From [Mycobacterium] nativiensis (GTDB lineage: Bacteria; Actinomycetota; Actinomycetes; Mycobacteriales; Mycobacteriaceae): a DNA stretch of 64,000 nucleotides. The notes below the pieces were generated by a model. The model was not told the origin of the DNA. It saw only the letters and a program-made list of their open reading frames with translations, and searched no databases. A program made the position numbers and the translations under genes. Positions within the stretch are counted from its first letter, which is position 1. The number at the start of each line of letters is the position of its first letter. Positions 42,662-49,403 of this stretch are shown here, piece by piece. The stretch lies in NCBI RefSeq assembly GCF_020172685.1, contig NZ_CP083986.1, positions 2,197,457-2,261,456 on the forward strand. The letters run 5' to 3'.

Positions 42662-42673
42662 TTTGTATACAAA
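42662..42673. promoter_or_regulatory. GTATAC dyad upstream of porin-like gene, copy 2
   Basis: TTTGTATACAAA is a perfect 12-bp palindrome in the upstream region of the second porin-like gene. Its core is 75 bp from the TTG start, against 74 bp in copy 1. Candidate operator for the linked GntR regulators. Confidence 0.6.
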
Positions 42674-42677
42674 AAAT

Positions 42678-42691
42678 CAGAACAGGTTTCA
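42678..42691. promoter_or_regulatory. Degenerate KstR-type box, copy 2
   Basis: CAGAACAGGTTTCA keeps the AAC-NN-GTT core and the final A of the KstR consensus but has C instead of the first T. It occupies exactly the same place relative to GTATAC (seven bases) as the perfect box of copy 1. Confidence 0.4.
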
Positions 42692-43075
42692 CCGGCGCGA
42701 AGTTATCGCTGGTAACGGGGTTGCGGCATGACCTTCGGGGTCCTGGCCTCCTGGGCTAGAGACCAGTAAATCTGCAGGTGTTACAGCTTTCGTTGCGCTC
42801 GTCGGGAGCTTCGTCACGTGGCGGGAGCGCTTCTTGTCCGGCCGCGGCTTCTCGCGCCAAAATATGAATGTAAGTAACGGCAGGATGCCCCTCACGAGCG
42901 TTGCGCGCCAAGAAAGGTTCGACCGGGCCGTACTCCTGTCTCAGCCTTTAGACGGGTTTCTATGAACTCGGACTCCCGGCTCAGGCGTGCGGGGCGCGAA
43001 ATCTTCCAAGACCGCCTCGCGGCAGATAGATTTGGGTTTCATGGCGCTCGCGGACCGCAACCCCAATCCGGGTGC

Positions 43076-45382
43076 ATGAGCGCTGTCATCAAGCGACTGC
43101 GTGACATCCGCGCAACCGATATCGCGTTCAGTGGCGGCAAGGGCGCCAACCTCGGTGAGCTGCTGGCGGCCGAGCTGCCCATACCCGACGGATTCGTCAT
43201 CGGGGTGCCCGCGCACGTAGTTCCCGCGGAGGTAGTACGTGCGGCGATCGTCGCGAACTACCAAGCCATGGGCGATGACGTCGCCGTAGCCGTGCGATCC
43301 TCGGCCGTGTCCGAGGACGGCGACAGTGCGTCGCATGCGGGAATCTACGAGACGGTTCTCAACGTCCGGGGAAGCGCGCAACTGCTTGCCGCCGTGGACC
43401 ATTGCTGGACGTCGACCTCGTCCCCGCGGGCTCGCCGATACCGGGAAGCGCGGGGGCTGGATCCCGATGTCGACATGGCTGTCGTCGTTCAGCGGCAGAT
43501 CGATTCGGCCTGTGGAGGCGTCGCTTTCACCGCGGACCCATTGAACGGCCGTACGGACCGGGTGGTCATCGAGTTTGCGCACGGAGATGGCGGAAATGTG
43601 ACCGATGGCTTGGTCACGCCCGAGCGCACGGTGGTGGACAAGAGCGGCTTGCAGGTCGTCGACACCGGGGTATCGATGCGGAAATATCCGTTGTCCCACA
43701 ACCAGATTCGAAACATTGCCGAGTGTGCAGTGCGGATCGAACGGTGGTACGACAGCCCGCAGGACATCGAGTGGGTCGTCGATGAACAAGGTCAGGTCTG
43801 GGTTCTGCAGGCGCGGCCGGTCACCGGGGCCGACGTGGTGGCGGCCCAGGCGAGAAGCATCGAGCTATATGACCCGCCGCGAGCGCCCGAAAGTCGTTGG
43901 ACCCGAGTGAACATCGGTGAAGCCGTGCCTGGCGTGCCGACGCCGCTTTCCTGGTCGATGTGGAGTGTTGGCCTCACCGAGGCGCAGCGACAAACGCAAA
44001 CCCACCTCGGCGTCGTGACACAGCGCGAGAGCCGGCAGGGGCAGCTTCTGACCCTCGCACGGGGCTGGCCGGTGCTGTCGGTCGACTTGCTGTTGAGCCA
44101 AGTCGCTCGGATCCCCGGCGTGGATCCGAGCGCGTTCAGCCAGCAGCTTCTCGGCGAGGCGGAACACGTCGACGCGGCACCGACACACGCGCGCGTCGCG
44201 ACGGCATGCCGGATGGCCCTCCGCGCACCGGTCACCCTTGCGTTGCTGAATCGGCGCCTGCGCGCCGCCAGTGCGACTTCACGGCAAGCGTGGCAGCGGG
44301 ATGCGTGGCGACCGGCCGACGATCCTCTGGCGCTGCTGGTCGGGGCCGCCAGGCGCTTCGAGGAGACCTTGACCATTCACACCATGCAGACGTACCTGTG
44401 CCAAAGCCTGTACCAGGCAGTCGAGCGCGTGGCCGGCGATCTGGCGATCGACCTGCTCTCCGGCGATGGTGACCTCCCCGAAGCGCAGCTGGCCAGGGAT
44501 CTCGGTCTGCTTGCCGGCGGCGCGATCGCGCTCGACCAGTTCCTTCGCGAACACGGATTCCACGGACCCGACGAGGGCGAGATCGCGTCCGCGTCGTGGC
44601 GGCAGAACCCGGAACCGGTGCTGCAGGCAGCACACACCTGGGCCGATGGCGGCGGTGTACGCGATCCGCGTGTCGCGTTGGACCGCCGGCGCGATGAACG
44701 ACGCCAGGCAGAGTCGGACCTGCGTGCTCTTTTGCCGCGCGCGCGGCGCGGTGCCGTCACCGGCCTGATCGCGATGGCGCGTCGAGCCCTGGTCGGTCGG
44801 GAGATCGGGAAGACCGCCTTCCTACAAGATCTTGACGTTGCCCGCCATGCGGTGTCCTTCATGGACGCAGATGCGGTCTGGTGCACACTCGACGAACTCC
44901 GGGGAAGCGCAGCGCTGTCTTCGGCAGATGTTCTTGCCCGCCAACGGGTTCGGTCGCGATTCGCCACGCAGGAGCCCCCGTTGTCGTTTGCCGGCGATCC
45001 GGGCAACCCGCCGGCCGCGGTCGGGGGGCAGGCACTCATTACCGGTGCCGCTGCGAGCCCGGGCCGTGCCCGGGGACGGGCACGGGTGGTGACCGATCCC
45101 AGCGCGTCCGTCGACCTCGGCGCTGGCGATGTGCTGATCGCACGAACCACCGACCCGTCGTGGGTGGTGCGGTTCATGGCAGTGGCCGGGATGGCCATCG
45201 ATGTGGGCGGCACGTTGTCGCACGCCGCGATCATCGCGCGCGAACTCGGCATACCGTGCGTCATCGGGACAGGCAACGGCACCCACGTCATCCCCGATGG
45301 GGCGTGGGTGGAGGTCGATGGCTCGCAGGGGACCGTGCGAATCCTCGATAAGCCGCCTACCGATCGATCCGGAAACGCTTGA
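43076..45382 (+). CDS. PEP-utilising enzyme resembling PEP synthase / rifampin phosphotransferase
   Basis: A 768-residue three-part phosphotransfer protein. The N-terminal ATP-grasp/PPDK domain (SGGKGANLGEL; AVRSSAVSEDG with Arg74; CGGVAFTADPLNGR; DIEWVVDEQGQVWVLQARPVT) comes first, a long helical middle domain with FLREHGFHGPDEGEI and W-Q-N-P residues second, and the swivelling His domain last (GGTLSHAAIIARELGIPCVIG, His716). This ATP-middle-His order with no PEP-binding barrel is that of rifampin phosphotransferases (about 870 residues); true PEP synthase ends in a PEP-binding domain. The substrate cannot be read from sequence. Start MSAVIKRLRDI is chosen on family fit. Confidence 0.75.
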   Translation: MSAVIKRLRDIRATDIAFSGGKGANLGELLAAELPIPDGFVIGVPAHVVPAEVVRAAIVANYQAMGDDVAVAVRSSAVSEDGDSASHAGIYETVLNVRGSAQLLAAVDHCWTSTSSPRARRYREARGLDPDVDMAVVVQRQIDSACGGVAFTADPLNGRTDRVVIEFAHGDGGNVTDGLVTPERTVVDKSGLQVVDTGVSMRKYPLSHNQIRNIAECAVRIERWYDSPQDIEWVVDEQGQVWVLQARPVTGADVVAAQARSIELYDPPRAPESRWTRVNIGEAVPGVPTPLSWSMWSVGLTEAQRQTQTHLGVVTQRESRQGQLLTLARGWPVLSVDLLLSQVARIPGVDPSAFSQQLLGEAEHVDAAPTHARVATACRMALRAPVTLALLNRRLRAASATSRQAWQRDAWRPADDPLALLVGAARRFEETLTIHTMQTYLCQSLYQAVERVAGDLAIDLLSGDGDLPEAQLARDLGLLAGGAIALDQFLREHGFHGPDEGEIASASWRQNPEPVLQAAHTWADGGGVRDPRVALDRRRDERRQAESDLRALLPRARRGAVTGLIAMARRALVGREIGKTAFLQDLDVARHAVSFMDADAVWCTLDELRGSAALSSADVLARQRVRSRFATQEPPLSFAGDPGNPPAAVGGQALITGAAASPGRARGRARVVTDPSASVDLGAGDVLIARTTDPSWVVRFMAVAGMAIDVGGTLSHAAIIARELGIPCVIGTGNGTHVIPDGAWVEVDGSQGTVRILDKPPTDRSGNA

Positions 45383-45587
45383 CGCGCGCGCCCGCACCGG
45401 ACACCAGCTCGACCCGGCTGCGCGGAACGTCGAAATGCTCTGCCAGCACCCGGATGACGGCGGCGTTCGCCTTGCCGTCCACCGCGGGCTCGCGCACGTA
45501 GACGGTCAGCTGCCCGTCGTCGTCGGTCTCGACCAGGGGGCCTTTGCGGCTGCCCGGCTTGACCTTGACGACGACGGATTCTGCCAT
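45357..45587 (-). CDS. DUF167 (YggU) family protein
   Basis: A 76-residue alpha/beta protein with the family pattern VKVKPGSRKGPLVE, VYVREPAVDGKANAAVIRVL and SRVELVSGAGARVKRFRI. DUF167 proteins are widespread and have no firmly known function. Its last 26 bp overlap the 3' end of the convergent PEP-utilising gene. Confidence 0.88.
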   Translation of the reverse strand: MAESVVVKVKPGSRKGPLVETDDDGQLTVYVREPAVDGKANAAVIRVLAEHFDVPRSRVELVSGAGARVKRFRIDR

Positions 45588-45597
45588 CGCGGAGTAA

Positions 45598-46800
45598 CTA
45601 CCGGGCGACGATCACCGACGAGCCGTGCCCGAACAGACCCTGGTTGGCGGTGACGCCCACCGTGGCGCCCTCGACCTGCCGGCCGGTGGCCTGACCGCGC
45701 AGCTGCCAGGTCAGCTCGCACACCTGGGCGATGGCCTGCGCCGGGATCGCCTCGCCGAAGCAGGCAAGCCCACCGGACGGGTTCACTGGCACCCGGCCGC
45801 CGATGGTGGTGGCGCCGCTGCGCAGCAGCTGCTCGCCTTCACCCTTGGCGCACAGGCCCAGGTGTTCGTACCAGTCGATCTCCAGCGCGGTGGACAGGTC
45901 GTAGACCTCGGCCAGGCTGACGTCCTCGGGGCCGATCCCGGCCTCGGCGTAGGCCGCATCCAGGATCTGGTCCTTGAACACCCGCTCCGGGGCCGCCACC
46001 ACGGCGGTGGAATCGGTTGCGATGTCCGGCAATTCGGGCAGGTGCTGCGGGTAGCGGGGGGTCACGGTGGACACCGCGCGCACCGACGGCACACCGTCGA
46101 GCGAACCCAGGTGCTTGCGGGCGAATTCCGCGCTGGCCACGATCAACGCCGCAGCGCCGTCGGAGGTGGCGCAGATGTCGAGCTGGCGCAGCGGGTCGGA
46201 GACCACCGGGCTGGCCAGCACGTCTTCGACCGCGGATTCCTTGCGGTAGCGGGCATTCGGGTTGCTCAGGCCGTGGCGAGAGTTCTTCACCTTCACCTGC
46301 GCGAAGTCCTCGGAGGTGGCGCCGTAGAGGTCCATCCGGCGGCGCGCCAGCAGCGCGAAGTACACCGGGTTCATCGCGCCGATCAGGTGGAACCGCTGCC
46401 AGTCCGGGTCGTTCTTGCGCTCGCCGCCGACCGGGGCGAAGGCGCCCTTGGGGGTGGTGTCGGCGCCGATCACCAGCGCCACGTCGCAGAAGCCGGCCAG
46501 GATCTGGGCCCGGGCGCTCTGCAGGGCCTGCGAACCGGAGGCGCAGGCGGCGTAGGACGACGACACCGGAACCCCGTTCCAGCCCAGCTTCTGGGCGAAC
46601 GTCGAACCGGCGATGAAGCCCGGGTAGCCGTTGCGGATGGTGTCCGCGCCGGCGATGAACTGGATCTGCTGCGCGTTCAGGCCGGCGTCGGCCAGCGCGG
46701 CACGGGCGGCGACCACCCCGTACTCGGTGAAGTCGCGGCCCCACTTGCCCCACGGGTGCATTCCCGCACCCAGGATGTACAGCGGCTCAGGAGCGCTCAT
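45598..46800 (-). CDS. Lipid-transfer/thiolase family protein (Rv1627c-like)
   Basis: A 400-residue thiolase-superfamily protein of the SCP-x/Ltp group. Cys86 is in the nucleophile position (SYAACASGSQALQSA). The usual thiolase GHP histidine motif is absent: the corresponding loop reads NPSGGLACFGEAIPA. Ltp-type proteins that pair with a DUF35 partner can act as retro-aldolases in steroid side-chain degradation, and the DUF35 gene is directly upstream with a 4-bp overlap (ATGA). The M. tuberculosis pair Rv1628c-Rv1627c is in the KstR cholesterol regulon, and a KstR box is present here. Confidence 0.88.
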   Translation of the reverse strand: MSAPEPLYILGAGMHPWGKWGRDFTEYGVVAARAALADAGLNAQQIQFIAGADTIRNGYPGFIAGSTFAQKLGWNGVPVSSSYAACASGSQALQSARAQILAGFCDVALVIGADTTPKGAFAPVGGERKNDPDWQRFHLIGAMNPVYFALLARRRMDLYGATSEDFAQVKVKNSRHGLSNPNARYRKESAVEDVLASPVVSDPLRQLDICATSDGAAALIVASAEFARKHLGSLDGVPSVRAVSTVTPRYPQHLPELPDIATDSTAVVAAPERVFKDQILDAAYAEAGIGPEDVSLAEVYDLSTALEIDWYEHLGLCAKGEGEQLLRSGATTIGGRVPVNPSGGLACFGEAIPAQAIAQVCELTWQLRGQATGRQVEGATVGVTANQGLFGHGSSVIVAR

Positions 46801-47240
46801 GCGTCCACCTTCTTCCACGCGTAGACGGTGCGCGTCACGCCGTTGTCGTCGGTGTAGAGCGGCATGGTGGTCAGTTCCATCTCCATGCCGACCTTCAAGT
46901 CCGCGGCCAGGGTGCCCTCGACGACCTTGCCCAGCACGATCAGGCCCTCGTCGGCCAGTTCCACCGCGGCGATCGCGAACGGCTCGAACGGGTCGCTCGG
47001 CGGGTAAGGAGACGGCGGGAGGTACCGGTTCTCGGTGTAGCTCCAGATCTTGCCGCGCCGCGACAGCGCGACCGGCTCCAACACGTCGCCGTCGCAGGCG
47101 GGGTTGGGGCAGTTGTTCTCACGCGGCGGGAACACATAGGTGCCGCACTGCGGACACTTGGCGCCGGTCAGGTGGGGGAGGCCGGCGTCGTCGGTGGCGA
47201 ACCACCCGTCGATGGCCGGCTGCGAGGCTACATCTGGCAC
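46797..47240 (-). CDS. DUF35 OB-fold zinc-ribbon protein (Rv1628c-like)
   Basis: A 147-residue acyl-CoA-associated protein. The N-terminal zinc ribbon uses Cys29, Cys32, Cys44 and Cys49 (CPQCGTYVFPP, NNCPNPACDG); the OB-fold follows (GKIWSYTENRYLPPSPYPPS ... VVEGTLAADLKVGMEME). Such proteins form complexes with thiolase-fold Ltp enzymes or hydratases and hold the acyl-CoA. It starts 32 bp from a perfect KstR box, so it is probably induced by cholesterol metabolites. Confidence 0.9.
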   Translation of the reverse strand: MPDVASQPAIDGWFATDDAGLPHLTGAKCPQCGTYVFPPRENNCPNPACDGDVLEPVALSRRGKIWSYTENRYLPPSPYPPSDPFEPFAIAAVELADEGLIVLGKVVEGTLAADLKVGMEMELTTMPLYTDDNGVTRTVYAWKKVDA

Positions 47241-47272
47241 CCGGTCAGCGTACCCAACCCGAACGGCGAAAC

Positions 47273-47286
47273 TGAAACGTGTTCTA
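47273..47286. promoter_or_regulatory. KstR box of the DUF35-thiolase operon
   Basis: TGAAACGTGTTCTA matches TNNAACNNGTTNNA exactly and lies 32 bp upstream of the DUF35 start on the minus strand. KstR is the TetR-type repressor of cholesterol catabolism in mycobacteria; the M. tuberculosis orthologues of this operon are known KstR targets. Confidence 0.85.
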
Positions 47287-47289
47287 AGT

Positions 47290-48432
47290 TCAGACCCGCG
47301 CCCGATCCGCTCCGGTGTCGCGCCGGTAGGCGGCGGTCACCCGGGCCAGGTTGTCCGACCGCAGGATGGCGCCGCGGCGGTGCATCTCCCGATTGGCGGC
47401 CACCACCGCGGCGGTCGCTTCTCGGCGGTGCTCCTCATAGGCTCGCAGGCCGGTGTCGGGATGCGCAGCCAGGCTGTCTGCCAGGGCGCGGGCGTCCAAG
47501 ATGGCCTGCGATCCGCCGTTGGCGCCCACCGGATACATCGGGTGGGCCGCGTCGCCCAGCAGCGTCACGCGTCCACGGCCCCACCACGGCAGCGGATCGC
47601 GATCGACCATCGGATACTCCAGCGGGTCGGCGGTACGGCTCACCAGGTCGGCGACGTCGAGCCAATCCAGCCGCCAGCCGTCTAGGTAGTCCAACACCTG
47701 TTCGGCCTGGCATCGCTGATTCCAACGGGCAGCGTCCGGAAGCGGCCCGGGCTGGGCCTCGGGCACCAACAGCACCCAGTTGATCAGGCCGGCGCCGATC
47801 CGATAGATCACCAACTCGATGCCGTCGTCGGCCTTGACGATCGCCATGGTCTGCCCGTCCAGGTACGGCTCTCCGGGCGCTGCCCCGCGCCACATCCGGA
47901 CTCCCGACCACCGCAGTTCGTCGCCGGCGGGGTGCAACTGGGTGCGCACCGCCGAATGAATCCCGTCGGCACCCACCAGGACGGCGCCCGCGAGTTCGTC
48001 ATCACCCAGCTGCACCCGCACCGCGTCGCCGTCGTCGACGAACCCGGTGACCCGGGATCCGGTGCGTATTGCGCCCGCCCCCAACCGCTCCCGCACGGCG
48101 TCGAGCAACAACAGCTGCAGGTCCCCGCGATGCACCGAGTACTGCGGGAATTCGTAGCCGCCCGCCAACCCTCGCGGTTCACGGAACAGTTCCCGGCCGC
48201 GAGTGTCGAAGTACGCCAGCGATGTCGGCGCCACCGCCAGCGCCGACAGCCGCTCGCCCAGCCCCAGCGCGAACACCTCGCGGACGGCGTGCGGCAGCAG
48301 GTTGATTCCGACGCCCAGCGGTCGCAGCTCCCGAGCGCTTTCGACGACGGTCGCGGGGATCGCTTGGGCGTGCAGGGTCAGTGCGGTGGTTAATCCGCCG
48401 ATGCCGGCTCCGGCGATCACAACGTCTGTCAT
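47290..48432 (-). CDS. FAD-dependent monooxygenase (salicylate hydroxylase-like)
   Basis: A 380-residue group A flavoprotein. The FAD-binding GXGXXG is VVIAGAGIGGLTTAL at the N-terminus, the DG motif is VLVGADGIHSAVR, and the second FAD motif is VTLLGDAAHPMYPVGANGGSQA. These enzymes use NAD(P)H and O2 to hydroxylate aromatic substrates; the substrate is unknown. It is divergent from a LysR regulator with 70 bp between them, a common regulator-target arrangement for aromatic catabolism. Confidence 0.87.
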   Translation of the reverse strand: MTDVVIAGAGIGGLTTALTLHAQAIPATVVESARELRPLGVGINLLPHAVREVFALGLGERLSALAVAPTSLAYFDTRGRELFREPRGLAGGYEFPQYSVHRGDLQLLLLDAVRERLGAGAIRTGSRVTGFVDDGDAVRVQLGDDELAGAVLVGADGIHSAVRTQLHPAGDELRWSGVRMWRGAAPGEPYLDGQTMAIVKADDGIELVIYRIGAGLINWVLLVPEAQPGPLPDAARWNQRCQAEQVLDYLDGWRLDWLDVADLVSRTADPLEYPMVDRDPLPWWGRGRVTLLGDAAHPMYPVGANGGSQAILDARALADSLAAHPDTGLRAYEEHRREATAAVVAANREMHRRGAILRSDNLARVTAAYRRDTGADRARV

Positions 48433-48452
48433 GACTTCAGCGTCCTGGCCCG

Positions 48453-48492
48453 GAAACTATAAGTCCAATATCTGTTTAGTCCAGAAACTATA
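48453..48492. promoter_or_regulatory. Candidate LysR-controlled divergent promoter
   Basis: The 70-bp gap between the FAD monooxygenase and LysR genes is AT-rich. It contains a direct repeat GAAACTATA at 48453-48461 and 48484-48492 (31 bp apart, about three helical turns), and AGTCCA at 48462-48467 and 48478-48483. These repeats are candidate LysR contacts or -10 elements. Confidence 0.45.
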
Positions 48493-48502
48493 TTCATCGC
48501 TT

Positions 48503-49393
48503 ATGGAACTGCGACAGCTCGAATACTTCGTGGCGGTGGTCGAGGAAGCCAACTTCACCCGCGCGGCGCAACGGGTGCATGTGGCGCAGCCGGCGGTCAG
48601 CGCCCAGATCGGGCGGCTGGAGCGAGAACTCGGCCAGCGGCTGCTGGACCGCTCCCGCCGGGAGGTCCGTCCGACGGCGGCCGGCGCGGCGGTGCTCCCG
48701 TACGCCAAGGCCGCGTTGGCGGCGGTGGATGACGTGCGGCTGGCCGTCGACGAGCTCAGCCGGCTGGTGCGCGGCACGGTTACGATCGGCACCGTCACCG
48801 CCCATCCCGTCGACGTGCCCGGGCTGCTCGCCGAGTTTCACGCCGAGTATCCGAACGTCGAAATCACCCTCAGCACAGCTAATTCCGATGAGCTGATCGA
48901 GGCGGTTCGCGGCGGCGACTTGGACGTGGCGATCGTCTCGGTCGGTCCCGGCGAGCAACCCGCCGGGCTGGACATCGAGGTGGTCACCGACGAGCCCGTC
49001 GATGCCGCGGTGAGCCCGGCCGACGAGCTGGCCGGACATGCCACGGTCAGCCTCGCGCAGTTGGCGCGGCGGCCGCTGATCACCCTGCCGGTCGGCACCG
49101 GCATCCGCCGCCAGCTCGATCAGGCCTGCGCTGCGGTCGGCGTCTCGCCCCGGATCGCGTTTGAGGCCAGCACCCCGCAGGCGCTGGCCGAGCTCGCCGA
49201 GCGTGGGCTCGGGGTCGCGATCCTGCCGCGCTCGATGGCTCGCGGCCGCCCGGGCCTGCACCCATTGCGGCTGACGCCGGAGCTGCGGGGCAGGCTGGTG
49301 TTGGCCTGGCGTGCGTCGGGACCGCGCAGCCCCGCCGCCCGGGTGCTCGTCGACAGGGCGCGGCAGTTACTGCGTGTCGGGACGGGTGCCTAG
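48503..49393 (+). CDS. LysR family transcriptional regulator
   Basis: A 296-residue regulator. The winged helix-turn-helix is at residues 1-60 (MELRQLEYFVAVVEEANFTR, AAQRVHVAQPAVSAQIGRLE), followed by the periplasmic-binding-like effector domain from about residue 90 (GTVTIGTVTAHPVDVP). ATG 48503 is the standard family start. Divergent from the FAD monooxygenase, which it probably activates. Its stop codon overlaps the -10-like TAGAGT of the downstream polA promoter. Confidence 0.92.
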   Translation: MELRQLEYFVAVVEEANFTRAAQRVHVAQPAVSAQIGRLERELGQRLLDRSRREVRPTAAGAAVLPYAKAALAAVDDVRLAVDELSRLVRGTVTIGTVTAHPVDVPGLLAEFHAEYPNVEITLSTANSDELIEAVRGGDLDVAIVSVGPGEQPAGLDIEVVTDEPVDAAVSPADELAGHATVSLAQLARRPLITLPVGTGIRRQLDQACAAVGVSPRIAFEASTPQALAELAERGLGVAILPRSMARGRPGLHPLRLTPELRGRLVLAWRASGPRSPAARVLVDRARQLLRVGTGA

Positions 49394-49396
49394 AGT
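49374..49396 (+). promoter_or_regulatory. PafBC (RecA-NDp)-like promoter of polA
   Basis: GTGTCGGGA (49374-49382), 8-bp spacer, TAGAGT (49391-49396). Seven bases separate the -10 from the GTG start at 49404, so the transcript would be leaderless. The mycobacterial RecA-NDp/PafBC consensus is TTGTCRGTG-N8-TANNNT; the -35 matches in the TGTCRG core, and spacer and -10 match fully. Confidence 0.5.
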
Positions 49397-49403
49397 TGGG
49401 GCC

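Larger units (their letters stand above)
42591..43075. other. Intergenic region of 485 bp upstream of porin copy 2 and the PEP-synthase-like gene
   Basis: It holds the promoter region of the second porin-like gene (42662-42691) and the leader of the plus-strand PEP-utilising enzyme gene. An in-frame ATG at 42962 could extend that enzyme by 38 residues, but these are rich in Arg/Gly/Phe and do not look like its family. No other gene is supported. Confidence 0.65.

Noticed and set aside
33619..45382. The island as a transposon or prophage
   Set aside because: No transposase, integrase, terminal repeats or phage genes were found; only gene duplication and a synteny break are visible.
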